A stretch of DNA of 64,000 bases from Agriotes lineatus (lineage: Eukaryota; Arthropoda; Insecta; Coleoptera; Elateridae): the NCBI GenBank assembly GCA_940337035.1, contig CALNHX010001054.1, positions 1 through 64,000 on the forward strand. The letters are read 5' to 3'. The notes below the pieces were generated by a model. The model was not told where the DNA came from. It saw only the letters and a list, made by a program, of their open reading frames with translations, and did not search any database. A program made the position numbers and the translations under genes. Below, in pieces: positions 1 to 10,729 of this stretch (within the stretch, counting starts at the first letter, position 1; every line of letters starts with the position of its first letter).

Positions 1-284
1 GAGTATATTTTTAAACTATTTCAGGACTATATTCGCAGAATCCGAAGTGCAAACTTTCACTGGCTGTTTGTAATACCGGGCCTAACGATAAAAATAAAAT
101 AATTAATTATGACGAAATCACGCTCGAAATCAATTTTTAAAAAATTGCATCTACCTTTAATCACATCAAGCTGCACATTTCAGTTCTTAAAATTAAAATT
201 TTCGAAAAAATAAGTTGTTTAAAACACAGACTCGTAGCGTCACAGTAGTGAAATGGCTTTGCGCTATTCACATTAAAATTTGTT

Positions 285-375
285 CAGTCTCCGTGGCTCT
301 GTGTCACTAGAGGTTGTAGTTGATTTGTGAACACGAACGTAAGAGGTTCAAATCCCGGTCGGGCTGAGATTTTTT
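285..375 (+). repeat. tRNA-like SINE head
   Basis: A polymerase III B-box-like string, GGTTCAAATCC, lies at 345-355 and is followed by a cloverleaf-like CCCGG end and a T run. Similar B boxes recur elsewhere in this window in repeat contexts. No full cloverleaf can be folded with confidence, so this is read as the head of a tRNA-derived SINE and not as a working tRNA gene. Confidence 0.4.
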
Positions 376-714
376 TAAATATAAACAGCCATTCTGCAAT
401 GCATGAGAGAGACAGCCAACGCCAGATGAGCAGAAGAGAGAGAGAGAGAGATCTACCAGTTTGAAATTAAAATATTTCCGCGAAAATTCAAAATTAAAAA
501 CGACTACAGTGCGAAGTGCGCACGCAGAAAACAAAGATGGACGACACACCGCGAAGTTTAAATTCAAAAACTGGGACTTAGAAAAAATCTGAAAAAAAAT
601 TTCAAATTCAAATATTCGCGCCAGAAAACCAAGATGGCCGACGTGTAATTCCAGAAGTCCGACGCGTAATTTAATCGGAAGCTAATGCGTAATTTAATCA
701 GTAGCACATGTGAA
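376..714. other. Unassigned repeat-like stretch
   Basis: This stretch contains a short GA run near 436-452 and near-duplicated phrases around 'aagatgg' (535 and 630). It has no credible coding region. It may be the body of the SINE or LINE tail that begins upstream. Confidence 0.3.
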
Positions 715-862
715 AATTAATTAGATCAAACCGCGAAATTAATTAGATCAAACCGCGAAATTAATTGGGTCAATCCGCGAATTAAGATTAAAACCGCGAA
801 ATCCGCGAATAAAACCGCGAAAACCGCGAATAAAACCGCGAATTACACCGCGAATCAAAATT
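715..862 (+). repeat. CCGCGAA short tandem array
   Basis: The core CCGCGAA recurs about ten times at irregular spacing. It is joined by AAATTAATTAGATCAAA units in the first half and AATAAAA units in the second half. This is a degenerate minisatellite with CpG cores inside A+T-rich DNA. Confidence 0.75.
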
Positions 863-1288
863 TGATTGACAGCTATCAAAAACAAGGTGCCCCTATTCTT
901 ACGTTAGAATAACTTAAAACGCAATAAGAAATAAATTTTATAAATGTAAATTTTAAAGTAGATAGCTACCTAGCTCGAAGATACTTGTTTCATACGAATA
1001 TGTTTACTTTTTCTTGGCCGAGACAAACTATATTTTCCTTTCGCTATTGGTTTCGAAGAATAAAAGAAAATCTTAATAACGCGCTGATAACACAACTACA
1101 ATAATCACAAACGAAAGCAAATATGGAAATAGTAAAATTTGAATACAAATTTTGTGTTTATCTAGGAAATACTCTAATAACCTGCTTGCACTTAGCTAAT
1201 TACAAATACTTCCTAAGAATTGGTAATTTGTATAAATATAAAATACACTATGATATATGATCTCAGACATTCCTAATCAAGGAACTTT

Positions 1289-1955
1289 AAACATTTTTAA
1301 CCACGCAAAATTAAGACCGGTTGCTACTAATCTTAATTTACATTTAAATATTTTTTTAATATTTATCGCGTTTTCTAGAATCTAATGTAGATAAAATATT
1401 GTACGGCACACATGCGTAAAGTATCTTTAGTCACTCGCGGGGCTTAAAACGCTGGCTCACTCGCGCTTTAACTCTTGCCCCACTCGTGATTACGCACTTG
1501 TATCGTAAATTACTGTTTTCGTATGTACTGAAGGTTTAGGTGGTAGAACAGAAAACAGTATTTATTGTTCTCTGAACCTCGTCTTCTGGTTTTCCGATTC
1601 TATCTAATTACCCTTGTCGTGCTTATAATAGTTTACTTTGTAATTTGGTAGTTCAGAAAATAAAGATTCTTTATTATTATTATTATCTACGACAGTGTGT
1701 AAAATTGCCTTCTAGTTGGCAGTTTTAAGTTTGTAAAACGACTGTTTAATAACATGCTTTTATTAGTTTCAGTCGTCAGTAGCAACGTGTTTAAAATATT
1801 TCATTAGGCACGTCGTCAGTAGCAACGCTTTTAAAATTTTTAACCACGCAAAATTACGACCGGTTGGTACTAACCTTAATTTACATTTAAATATCTTTTT
1901 TACTATTTATCGTGTTTTCTAGATTCTATCGTAGATAAAATATTGTACGTATCGT
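1289..1955. repeat. Direct duplication of ~115 bp
   Basis: The segment 1289-1405 ('accacgcaaaattaagacc' onward to 'gataaaatattgtac') is repeated with few changes at 1836-1950. The spacer between them is about 430 bp. A smaller local duplication ('cgtcagtagcaacg') occurs near 1772 and 1814. The arrangement could be a pair of very short LTR-like ends or a local tandem duplication. No coding region lies between the copies. The stretch 863-1288 holds no recognisable feature. Confidence 0.6.
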
Positions 1956-2117
1956 AAATTGCTATTGTACAACTTGTAGGGAAATAGAATTACCATTTCA
2001 TGAAATTCTTCTTCTATAAATTTGAATTTTTATACGAACTATTATTAATATCATGATTAAATAGACTCATTTATTTATTTATTTTTATTTATTTAAATAT
2101 TTATTTATTTAATTCGC

Positions 2118-2362
2118 ACTCAGCCAACAGCCGTTAGGCCAATTATAGGCGTCGCTGTGCAGTTATGAGGACTTCCAACCCCACTAACGACTGTCATGAT
2201 GTTGTATGACCGCCGGGACCAACTTTTTTCCGTGATAGCCGTACCACGAGGCGCCGAGAAGTGCAGCCGTGGAACTCCCATCCAAGTTCTGACCAGAGAC
2301 AGCGTTGCTTAACTCTGCTGATCGAACGTGGACGCTTGTTCAAGCTACACCACTCGGGACCC
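2118..2362 (-). repeat. 5S rRNA-derived SINE-like sequence
   Basis: On the minus strand, about 2345 down to 2265, the sequence matches the internal control region of 5S rRNA: GTTAAGCAACG (box A region), then TGGTCAG, then ACTTGGATGGG (box C region). The flanks do not match 5S rRNA, and the 5' part has its own GTCCCGAG-type start. This fits a 5S-derived SINE (SINE3-like) or a 5S pseudogene, and not a functional 5S gene. An A+T-rich TTTA microsatellite lies beside it at about 2068-2112. Confidence 0.6.
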
Positions 2363-4095
2363 AATTTATATACAACAATCAAAACTTACATATTTAAAAC
2401 AAAACTATTATTTTACCCCTGAGTGAATATAAAACAAATTTCACATGTTGGTCGTTTTTCTTAATTTGGACGTTGTCATTGCAATTATACATACTTATGT
2501 AGCTGTATTTTATTATTGCGATTTATTTGCTATATATAACTAAATTCCACATTCGCGTTAAAAAGCTAAACTTCAGTACCTAGGTATACACAAGCTATTG
2601 TTTTAAAAAAATATTGCTTATAGAACTCCAATTTCAATGCGAACAGGATAAAGCGATAATTGATTTTAGATATCAAATTGATCAAACTATTAGCAAAACC
2701 ACGAACAAGTTGAATAAAAAAATGAATAAACTATTCCTGGTAACAGTATATACCCAATTCCCTACTAAAAAATGTGATAATAATTTAGTATTTATACATA
2801 TCTGGAATGCTCTAATTCCCACAAACATTGACGACCAGAACATATTAATGAGTTAAAGGCAGTGAGGACTAATTACGGTACTCACAATTTCTCATTTATA
2901 ATAGTAATTCATGTTTTCAAATTCCTGTGCAATGGTACAATGTCTCAGTATTTTGAAATGCTTTAGAATTCCTTTGAATATTCCCCTCATAAAATTTCAA
3001 CCGATCAAAACACTGGCATTTTCATTGCAACCTGCACTTGACTCTTGGCATGTGGAAAATTATCGGTATGTTTCGCCCTTGTTATATTACGAATGAACAT
3101 TCCATGATTAGATGTATTTCGTCAAATAGGTATTGTTGAAATTTTTGAATTTTAATTTTCATTTTATAAGGTACTGACTAACAATTTTGTTTGTTCACTA
3201 ACGAATTACAAAAAAACGTAATTATTTATTAAGAAAATAATGTGAGCGAAAAGCATAATAAAGCTATCTATATTCGGATTGTTTTCTTCTAAACTCCTTA
3301 TTATGACCACTTTTATTTTATACATACACTTCTACTGGGTACATACCAGTATTTATTTTATATAATTGAATTATTATATTTTTACCTTGACTTTAAAAAC
3401 TGGTGTAATTTTTAATTCTAAACCTTACACACACAATTGCTATTATTATTAGTCTCTTATATTCTTGGAAATAAATCAATTATAAAAAAAACCTTTTTTT
3501 ACAGATTTGTATTTTTCAACCGGTTCGACATTTTAGCTAAACACGTCATATTTTAGATTAAATTGTTCTCAAGTTGTGCCTGTCCCTTATTATTATGAAT
3601 TATTGTGCAACAATAACGATTTTATACAACAAATATGTAAGAAACAAACTTATGTGTTATCCTTTCTAATAATATTTATTTTTGTAGATAAAAACTGACT
3701 AATATAATAACTTAGTTCAAAATTATTATCATCAACCAATTTGAGGTACATTTCTAATCAACGAATGGACAATTAGCTGGCATCGTTTACAATTTCACAT
3801 GTAATTGGATTAATAACTATGATTCATTTAGACTGATCTTTGTTTCAGTAATGGACAGTCAAATTTGCTGAAGAACTGTTGATACTATTATACAAGTCGA
3901 AAAAGTATAAAGTAGAATTTTTAATGATAAAACCGTACTATTCTATTCAATATACTTTTTATTTGAATTATGATTAAGTTGCATGTTAATTATATTTTAT
4001 TTAAAATACTTTGCCATTTTAAATTATTCAATAGTGAATGATTGCATCCGCTCATCGGCCCCGTCGTAGTAATGCGTATATGGCATTGAAGCCCT
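2363..4095. other. A+T-rich stretch without identified gene
   Basis: Only short chance open frames were seen here, and none carries a family motif or A/T-independent codon structure. No terminal repeats were found. Nothing further can be supported. Confidence 0.5.
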
Positions 4096-4765
4096 TTTTA
4101 CTTCCTTTTACAATAAAGGAAGTATTGGATTCACCCCAAAAATTCGAAATTGAGTTTTCAACAGATCTTCACGTTTTAGAGTCCCCTGGACCCAAAAAAC
4201 ATTATTTTTTCATTGGTCTGTCTGTCTGTGTGTGGTTGTGTGTGTGTCTGTGAACAGAATATCTCAAAAACGAAAAGAGGTATGGCGTTGAAACTTCATA
4301 TATAAGTTTTGTGTACTATGTAGATGAGACAGCAAGCTTTTTAAGAAAATCGCATAACCGGAAGTAGGTGTTTACTCTTGTGATTTTTCAGTTTTTTTCG
4401 ATTTTTTCAAAAACGGCTTTAACGATTTTTTTTAACTTTACATTTTTACTACATTTTTAATGTGTATTGATGTGAAATAGGTGATTTTCCAGTTGAATAC
4501 TTCTAAAGTGGGTTTCTTTTGTTTTTTTTTCTATTTTTTTATTAACTCCTATTTTAAACAAAACACCCGGTATATTATTACATTTTTGAATTCACCTTAA
4601 AACTATAGAGAAAATTTGTCTCTTCAACTAACGCTCTATTTTGTACCGTTTTTGTAGAATTTGTAATTTTTGAAAATTTTTGACAAATAGTTAAAAATTA
4701 AAAATGAAATTTTTGACTAATTTATTATAAGGTCACTGTAAAAGGAAGTTGTGTGAGTGTATCAC
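4096..4765 (+). repeat. ACTTCC/CTGT dispersed repeat, subfamily A, copy 1
   Basis: The copy begins TTTTTACTTCCTTTTACAAT and runs through a conserved AGATCTTCACGTTTTAGAG block, a CTGTCTGTCTG microsatellite, and AACAGAATATCTCAAAAACG. It ends near GTAAAAGGAAGTTGTGTG, so ACTTCCTTTTACA is inverted close to both ends. A second copy with the same order lies at about 42121-43065, and related subfamily B copies are listed below. The family therefore has inverted ends plus a CTGT tract. No transposase is present. Confidence 0.7.
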
Positions 4766-5168
4766 ACCAGATTTTTATTTTTATAACTAACCCTTGCGTT
4801 TTACAATAAATCGTTCTTGAAAAACCAATCAAAGAAGGAAAAGAATACATTTTTGGAATTTGGAAGAGAGTGGGGGAAGAAGCAAGAAAGTTAGAGGTGG
4901 CTAGACACTTGTGTTCATAATAGTAGTTAATGAAAAAAATGGTGACAGAAAATATTTTGTGAACAGAAAATATTTCTAACTTTTTGTTAAAAGTTCATCC
5001 ATATCAGTAAATGCTAGTTTTTCATGTACGACCTAAATATTTCATGAAACGGCCAATTACCCTATGAGGCAGCAAAGATATATACGCCAAGATAGAGAAA
5101 GGAAAGCTACAAGAAAAATCTCCCAAGACGTACTTTATTATCTCAGTCGAAATGGATGGGCGCTCATG
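4766..5168. other. Unassigned intergenic stretch
   Basis: No coding region or terminal repeat was recognised between the CTGT repeat and the hAT-type element. Confidence 0.4.
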
Positions 5169-5176
5169 AGCTACAT

Positions 5177-6126
5177 TAGTGATGGGCTTATTCGAATAAA
5201 AAAAAATCGGTTATCCGGTTATTGAAATAATCTATGTAACTCGGTTTTCGTTCCAAGTATTCAAATGAAAAATAACTCATGCTGATACGTACTACTCTTT
5301 GAATATAAAACCTCTATTCAAAGGTACTACGTGCCATATCTCAGCGACCTACGCAGTGCTCAAAATTCTGTAAATATAAATACGTCATAACTCATAAACA
5401 AAGCAGGTTGTACTGAAAACACCATTTGGTTATCGCGTACCTACCTCCTATCATAAAAAATATCAAATCATCAAATTCTGGGGACCTGAAACCTGAACGC
5501 CTAAAAACTGCAAACGCATCAAGCTATGAAACAATTTTTTATTTGCTTACATCTCCAAAGGTTCAAAACAAGAGACGGCGCCTTTAACCCACCCGATCGA
5601 TAAAGATAAACGTTTACCCCTGTTCTTATTGCGATTAGCAAGCAGTCCCGCATATTTCTTTCTTTCTACACTTCTTAATAAATACCTCTTAATTTCCAAT
5701 ACATAACACATAATGTACGGCCGGCGCCTTAGAAATCGGGCACTACACACTATTATGATATATTTTGCATGTATTTTTTAAGTGTATAAACTGGGTTTTT
5801 ACAGTTATTATGGTTTTAATCGTTACGTCAGATTGTTAATTGTTTGTCAATTATGAAATGCCATCTCACATTAATGAAGTAACCGGAGCAAGAATACTCC
5901 AAAGACTAGAAGAACATATTACGTGTCTCGATTTCTAAGGCGCCGACCGTAGATATTATGTTTTGGTTCCTCTGCTATCTGCAAGTTACGATATCGATGC
6001 AGATGACGATGAATCGATGTCGATGCAGATGACGGTGAACCGATGTCGATGCAGATGACGGTGAACCGCCAACCGGCAAACCGGCTGACTTCGGTTATGA
6101 AAATTGTCCGGTTATGCCCATCACTA
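5177..6126. mobile_element. Non-autonomous hAT-type transposon, 950 bp
   Basis: The left end reads TAGTGATGGGC and the right end GCCCATCACTA, an 11-bp terminal inverted repeat. Both ends are flanked by the direct 8-bp duplication AGCTACAT (5169-5176 and 6127-6134), the target-site length of hAT transposons. Next to the ends lie CGGTTATCCGGTTAT-type subterminal repeats. Inside are a second inverted pair (GGCGCC blocks near 5720 and 5940) and a 26-bp tandem repeat (about 5990-6066). No transposase is recognisable. Confidence 0.85.
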
Positions 6127-6134
6127 AGCTACAT

Positions 6135-7540
6135 GCATAGGAAAATCGTAGCGAACGGAAAGGCGATTTCATGCTATAAACACACTTTCCGGGAAAATAT
6201 TGGTAACATCTAAGTGCAAAGTCGTACACTGTATAGGCCAGAGCTCTAGTTCCAAAAGTAAAGAAACTACTGTGTTTCTTTATTGCAATTATGTAATATC
6301 ATTCACGTTGTGCCGAAGTATTACTTTCGGGCTAGATCATTTTTATTAATTTGCGAATTCTCTTTAGCTGAAGTAGTCGCACATATGGCGCAATCATGGA
6401 CATCGTATAACACAATATGATCTCGGTCGTGCTACATGAAAGCACTGTTTTAACATAGCATGAAAACTAAATTAATGTGTCTGAAGTAGTGGCCGTCTCA
6501 AGGAGCGCATGGAAAAACAGCTCTATCGCAACATTGTGCCGAAGTACCGATAAGGAGCTTGCACCTTCTCATCTGGTGTTGATGTGAAATATCTACAAAA
6601 TCATATTACTGTTAATTTAAATTACAATTTCTTATTTTTAAAACATTGTATTTGTGTCTTTAATATATAGGCTGAAACATGTACCTACTTTCGCTATATA
6701 CAGTTTTTATTTCTGAAATGCAGTAATACTACAATTTTTTTTCAGTTTTAACAATAATGTTTCTGTTTTGATGTAATCTAGATGTGTTGCTGTGGCATTC
6801 CCTATAAGCTGCTAAGGCGCTTCCATTGCAAAAGTCATACACGAAAACGATATCTGCTATTTCTTTTGGAGTAAAATTGTCTATTTCTAAAGAGCATTGT
6901 TCTTTTAAAAAATACAACAGAATTTTCCAACAATTAATGGCTGTTTATGACAGCCGCCGTCTTAATGTTGTTTCAAAATTAAAATTGACTATCAAAATCA
7001 GGCTACTTGATTTAAAAAAATTAAATGTTTATGTTCTAAATATAGAAATAAACATTTTGTCATTAACCTCTGTATCTTTTCGAAGTGAGCATTTTGGTAC
7101 CAAGGTGTATTAGGTTAATTGCTTCTTATCAAGACACCTCCACTATTAGTGTGATGGATCACCTTCCTATTGCTTTGTTTTGGCCTAAAGGAGCTTTTGC
7201 TAAATTATGAACATCCTGGTGCGCAATGTGTCTCTTACAGCCCAATAAAGTACTCTATGGCCCGCTTAGTGTCTTGTTTGTCAGTTTGACAAGCAATGAC
7301 ATCATAGGTTTCCAAAATTTATAAAAAATTTAAATCTGGTTTTAATTGTGAATATTTTGGTTGTACATAAGTTATTTATACCAAGGGCATAACTACATCT
7401 TGGGCTCTAATTTTCTCACTCTAGGCCATAAACGCTTTCCTATGTCCTTGGTATAAATAACTATTATGTACAGACTGTAATGTTCTTTACGTACTTGTAG
7501 GTTGCTGAAATTTAGAAAAAATTGGAAATCTGGTTTTAAT
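6135..7540. other. A+T-rich stretch without identified gene
   Basis: Open frames of 62 and 95 codons here overlap on opposite strands and show no family motif. Near 7380-7500 there are two similar phrases about a 'taagttatttataccaaggg' sequence in opposite orientation, a small inverted duplication just left of the mariner. Nothing else can be supported. Confidence 0.4.
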
Positions 7541-7547
7541 TTAGAAC

Positions 7548-8842
7548 ACGAGGGGTGATCCCTATGCTTCGCCCCTGACCAACTTCCGGCTACAAAATTA
7601 TAATTTATTTCACCTTATTTTTCTACGTTATCGCCTTTTAAGACTAATGCATTTATCCCACCGATTCTCCAGCATTGTAATGGCTTCCTGGAAGAAGAAT
7701 TGTCCAATCTCTGCAAACCACTGATTGACAGCATCTATTACTTCATTATTGCATGAAAATTTCTTCCCCCGAAGGTATTCCTTGAGTTTGGGGAACACTC
7801 TGTAATCGCTAGGGGCGAGATCTGGAGTATATTGCGGATGTTCAAGTAGTTCAAAGCCTGCATTGGCTATGGCAGCCATAGCAACACAAGAAGTGTGGCT
7901 CGGTGGATTATCCTGCTGATACAGCACACCACGCTTCAATTTGCCACAACGTTTTTCCTTTATAGCTTCGCGCAATTTTGATATTAAATTTGCATAATAG
8001 TTGCCTGTTATTGTAGCTCCTTTTTGTAAGAAATCAATCAGAATTACTCCTTGGGCATCCCAAAAACCAGACGCCATTACTTTTCCGGCTGATGGATAAA
8101 CCTTAAATTTTCGAGGAGGTGGAGAATCATGATGCTTCCACTCCATGCTTTGGATTTTGGTTACTGCATCATAGTGATGAACCCAAGTCTCGTCCATCGT
8201 TACAAATCTGTCCAAAAAATTCTGACGATTCTGTCTGTATTTCATTAACAGGCGTTTACAAATCACAACTCGGAATCATTTTTGTGTTTTGGTTAACATC
8301 CGCGGAACCCAGCTTGCAGATAATTTTTTTTATGTCCAGAGATCTCTTAATATGCTGTGCACAGTGATGCGAAAGGCCAGTTTCCTCAACTATTTCCCTT
8401 ACAGTGACTCTTCTGTCTTGCATTACTAGATCATGAACTTTATCGATGTTTTTCGAAGTTGTAACGGTTATTGGCTAACTACCAGCATGTTGATCTTCGC
8501 ACGCTGTTCTTCACATTTAAACTCACGGCACCATCGTTTCACATAATCATAATTAATAGCACACTCCCCTAAAGTGTTTATCAAGTCATCATGAATTTGG
8601 GTGGGAGTCATACCTATCTTTAACATGTATTTAATTACCGCTCTTTGTTCACTGTGCTCCATTTTTGCAATAACTTGTCACTTTGTTTGAAACAAACAAC
8701 TGCTGTAACCAAACAACGTTAGATACAACCTTGCTTCTGCGCATGCGTTTTTGACACATACCGGTAATGGGCATACTGCGGCATAAGGTTCGTATCTCCA
8801 CTAAATGCAGGTCAGGGGCGGAGCATGGAGATCACCCCTCGT
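7548..8842 (-). mobile_element. mariner-family transposon, ~1.3 kb
   Basis: The terminal inverted repeats align: the left end is CGAGGGGTGATC..CTATGCTTCGCCCCTGACC-like and the right end is its near reverse complement (about 8808-8841). The right end is followed by TA, the target of mariner elements. The left flanking base pair has diverged. The interior is a single transposase on the minus strand with frameshifts, so the element is full length but dead. Confidence 0.85.
7628..8662 (-). pseudogene. mariner transposase, DD34D type, frameshifted
   Basis: The frame starts at 8662 with a helix-turn-helix region (EHSEQRAVIKYMLKIG). It continues in another frame through DKVHDLVMQDRRVTV and ETGLSHHCAQHI (about 8430-8310), and then runs open from 8266 to 7628. 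The catalytic triad of the mariner family is visible: MDETW, QQDNPPSHTS and YTPDLAPSDY. The usual linker block between the HTH and the catalytic core is present but shifted in frame at least twice. Total size fits the roughly 345 residues of mariner transposases. It would have cut and pasted its own TIRs at TA targets. It is inactive as read. Confidence 0.9.
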
Positions 8843-8844
8843 AT

Positions 8845-9755
8845 ATCAGTCTCTACATAAAATGTTGGTCCAAACCTCTAACTAGTGTTTACGGTCCTTG
8901 TCGTATTAGAGCCCGGGGGCTGCAAACGCCTTCTTACGCCCTTGGTTATTTATTATAGTGTCCGTGCCATCTACTCGTATTTTATGTATTTAAATAAAGT
9001 GTTCATTTGTGTAGCAAACATATCGTTATTAGAACATTTGCACCCCTTGACGCATTCCTAGCAACTCCCTTGGGAGTTACGACCCCAGGTTGATAAGAAA
9101 CCGTGCTCTATCTAAAGAATGACATGATCTAAGTCCAGAAGTCGTTTGTTACGTAATCACATTGGCCGTGGAAGCTTCCGAAATCATGTATGTAGAACCA
9201 AAGAGCATATAATGGTTAAATAACTATTTCCACAGCAGTTATACAAAAAGTTGGCCAATGATATTTTTTAATAAAAAAGTGTTACGAATACAAGAAAAAG
9301 ATAAGTAGTTCTTTATTTATTAGGTGTAACTCGCTAGAACGGGTAGGTCAATATCTATAAATATATACGTATACGAGAACTGAGGCAAATTGTACTTCTG
9401 GCTAAAATATGTACTTTTTCCTTTGCTTTTGGGTTAGCCATAAATACTTCACTTTTATTATTAGTAAAAATTGCTGAAGAATGCTTCCCCAATATGAACC
9501 ACCGATGCCACGTATATAAGGAAAAAATCGATAACATCTTGATTAATTCTACTAGTTAAAACATATTCTACTTTGTAGCAGCTATTTACATATTGAAATA
9601 ATTAGACTTCTGTTTGATAATAATATGCCCTTTTGAAAATGGAGAAGTGACCGGTGTTTGCCTACTCTTATTAATTAATTGAACTAACTGCGATGTCTTG
9701 TTTATAGTATCTACTTGCTTATCTAAATCAATGCTAATAAAACTATTTTTTAGGG
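8845..9755. other. Unassigned stretch
   Basis: No feature could be supported between the mariner and the P-type transposase remnant. Open frames here are short and without motifs. Confidence 0.4.
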
Positions 9756-9759
9756 CACT

Positions 9760-10240
9760 CTATAAATTTGACCTTGAATTCATTATATCGAACCAATCAT
9801 TAAATGTTTGCATTACGTTTGAAATTTTTCCTAAATAAGCAATGGCTTTTGCAACGCAATTGGATAATAATTGAACAGCTGGCCGTACTTTTTGTCTCTG
9901 GGACCTTTTAACATGTAAATGATACCGGCTAAGTTTGTAGGTAAGCGTTAATTCAGAAACTAGCAAAACTTCAAAACCAAGCTTAGATATTAATTATTAA
10001 ATTATCAACAATTAATCTCGAATCTAAAATATGGTTGCGACCAAGTTTTATGAGATGCGTTGCATCTGCAAACACATTAAAGAATTATCACTTGGATGTC
10101 CAAAAAAACAAGTTTTTTCGTAGCCAATTCCAAACTCCGATAATAATTTTGTATTACTGGGGCCCATATGACTTGCAATTGCCACTACATTGTGGAGATT
10201 AACAATAATTTCATTAAGAATTGTACATGTCAAAAACGAA
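9760..10240 (-). pseudogene. P-element/THAP9-type transposase remnant
   Basis: Three frame-broken blocks on the minus strand are collinear with P-element-type (THAP9-like) transposases. The first is NVVAIASHMGPSN..LLSEFGIG (about 10190-10110). The second is VFADATHLIKLGRNHILDS (about 10045-9990). The third is QKVRPAVQLLSNCVAKAIA followed by TFNDWFDIMNSR (about 9905-9765). The FAD..H..K..RN block and the IxNSR end are hallmarks of that family. Two frameshifts and two stop codons separate the blocks, and the N-terminal THAP and C-terminal parts are missing. It sits just 3' of GrA, where the missing last Gr exon would be expected. Confidence 0.8.
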
Positions 10241-10729
10241 TAATAGAGACACGTTACGTTCGTTCATATTGCAATAATAAATTCAACTTCAAAAGTTCAA
10301 ATGAACGTCTCGGGGATGATGTCAAGTCGGTTTTAGGGCGAATTAGCTGACATACCGTGTTTAGGTGTATCGTGCTACCCTTCTTAGAACGCGGCAACGA
10401 TGTGGCAACATCGCGCTGGAGTGACCAGTTTGTTTCAGGTAGAAAAACCCGAAAGCAGAGCATGCTCTTTGCCGAAAACACGTTTGCTTTCTGTAAATAA
10501 ATTCCTGAAACGTGGGTATGCAACACATTTAACAATCTATATACGTTGAAACCTATATCGCTGCGTCTCTTCTCATTATATGCTCTTTGGTAGAACTGTA
10601 CAAGGTGTGCTTAAAAACTTCAATTTTATTGTTGCTATGGGATTCAATGCATATCATACCTTATAACCAGAAAAAGGATTTAGTTGGAAGGACACATATA
10701 TTTTCTAACTAGTTTAAAACTTTTCTTAC

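Noticed and set aside
715..862. Possible CRISPR-like array
   Set aside because: Repeat units are about 7 bp with irregular spacing and no distinct spacers, and the genome is eukaryotic.
2194..2382. Open frame of 62 codons and possible true 5S rRNA gene
   Set aside because: The frame is chance. The 5S match is internal only and lacks both ends of 5S rRNA.
10254..10535. 93-codon minus-strand open frame as part of the P-type transposase or last GrA exon
   Set aside because: No motif of either family is readable in it, and the TYxxxxxQF end is absent.
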